Below are positions 5,990 to 6,405 of a stretch of DNA of 6,405 bases, piece by piece. The position numbers and the translations under genes are program-made. Position 1 is the stretch's first letter. Each line of letters opens with the position of its first letter. Origin of the DNA: CADCWN01 sp039810045 (lineage in GTDB: Bacteria; Chloroflexota; Chloroflexia; Thermomicrobiales; CADCWN01); assembly GCA_039810045.1 (NCBI GenBank), contig JBDHWF010000185.1:1-6405 (forward strand). Reading direction: 5' to 3'. The notes below the pieces were generated by a model, which made no database searches, was not told the origin of the DNA, and saw nothing but the letters and a program-made list of their open reading frames with translations.

Positions 5990-6396
5990 ACTACTTTCTC
6001 GCTAAGAGTGAACCAAATGTCTATTCGATCAGCGATCTGGAACGGGACGGACAGACTGTCTGGGATGGTGTACGCAATGCCCAGGCCGTCGCGGTGATCA
6101 AGACGATGCAACCCGGTGACCTGATGCTGATCTATCACAGCGGTGGGGAGAAGGCCATTGTCGGCGTAGCCGAGATCATCTCGGAACCACGTCCAGACCC
6201 CAATGAAGCGAAAAGCTGGGTCGTTGACGTGCGCTATCAGGGCCGCATTGCGCCACCAGTCACGTTGCGCCAGGTAAAAGAGAGCGGCAAGTTTGCGGAT
6301 TTCGCACTGGTGCGCCACAGTCGCCTTTCGACAATGGCGGCCCCCGTTGCCTTCATTGATTGGCTACGCAGCGAGCATCAGGCCAACATCCCCTAA
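5986..6396 (+). CDS. EVE domain-containing protein (thymocyte nuclear protein 1-like)
   Basis: The 136-residue product is a single complete EVE domain, a PUA-like fold related to YTH and ASCH domains that is thought to bind modified bases in nucleic acid. Hallmarks in order: FLAKSEPNVYSI (4-15), TVWDGVRNAQA (24-34), MQPGDLMLIYHS (41-52), IVGVAEI (58-64), WVVDVRY (78-84), PVTLRQVK (91-98), and LVRHSRLS (108-115). The length is typical for stand-alone bacterial members; there is no fused nuclease or helicase domain. AAGGAGG (5976-5982) precedes the ATG by only three bases, a tight spacing, and the stop of a 31-codon ORF overlaps the start. It follows the hydrolase gene by 128 bases. No restriction or methylase gene is in view, so a link to defence is not supported here; the biological role of stand-alone copies is unclear. 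Confidence 0.93.
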   Translation: MNYFLAKSEPNVYSISDLERDGQTVWDGVRNAQAVAVIKTMQPGDLMLIYHSGGEKAIVGVAEIISEPRPDPNEAKSWVVDVRYQGRIAPPVTLRQVKESGKFADFALVRHSRLSTMAAPVAFIDWLRSEHQANIP

Positions 6397-6405
6397 GGTC
6401 AGGGG

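Noticed and set aside
5974..6318. 114-residue minus-strand ORF opposite the EVE gene
   Set aside because: It is a shadow of a clearly conserved EVE domain.
5986..6396. EVE protein as part of a defence or modification-dependent restriction system
   Set aside because: It is a stand-alone domain with no nuclease, helicase or methylase neighbour in the window.

Overview
The window looks like an ordinary housekeeping stretch of a bacterial chromosome with moderately high GC. The best guess for the host is Chloroflexota, perhaps near the Chloroflexales. This rests on the gene mix: a secreted lectin-like propeller protein, a DUF3417-type alpha-glucan phosphorylase, a Thioredoxin_9-type protein and a SelW-like protein. 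It also rests on strong GGAGG-type ribosome binding sites. This placement is inference from family knowledge, not proof.

Layout, left to right. A minus-strand gene for a probable exported beta-propeller protein runs off the left edge (1-350). A 206-base divergent gap with two small inverted repeats separates it from a plus-strand thioredoxin-fold protein that has only one cysteine (557-1150), followed by a long bulged hairpin (1172-1215). Next is a small plus-strand SelW/Rdx-type redox protein with a CxxC motif, starting at a TTG codon (1310-1567). It converges on the minus-strand alpha-glucan phosphorylase gene glgP (1622-3745). Between the two stop codons lies a perfect 46-base palindrome (1569-1614), probably a shared bidirectional terminator.

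A second divergent gap (3746-3947) separates glgP from a plus-strand series: an M19 membrane-dipeptidase-type metallopeptidase (3948-5006), an alpha/beta hydrolase (5039-5857), a possible 31-codon ORF resembling the start of an RDD-family protein (5894-5989), and an EVE-domain protein (5986-6396). The stop codon of the tiny ORF overlaps the EVE start codon. Close spacing and shared direction suggest one transcription unit, but the functions are not obviously linked.

Functionally, glgP releases glucose 1-phosphate from storage glucan. The dipeptidase is probably a cytoplasmic peptide-recycling enzyme. The two redox proteins stand side by side and may act in thiol chemistry. I see no CRISPR array, tRNA, rRNA, insertion sequence, prophage gene or defence cluster. 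No undescribed multi-gene system is evident; the most notable items are the palindrome, the single-cysteine thioredoxin-fold protein and the tiny overlapping ORF.
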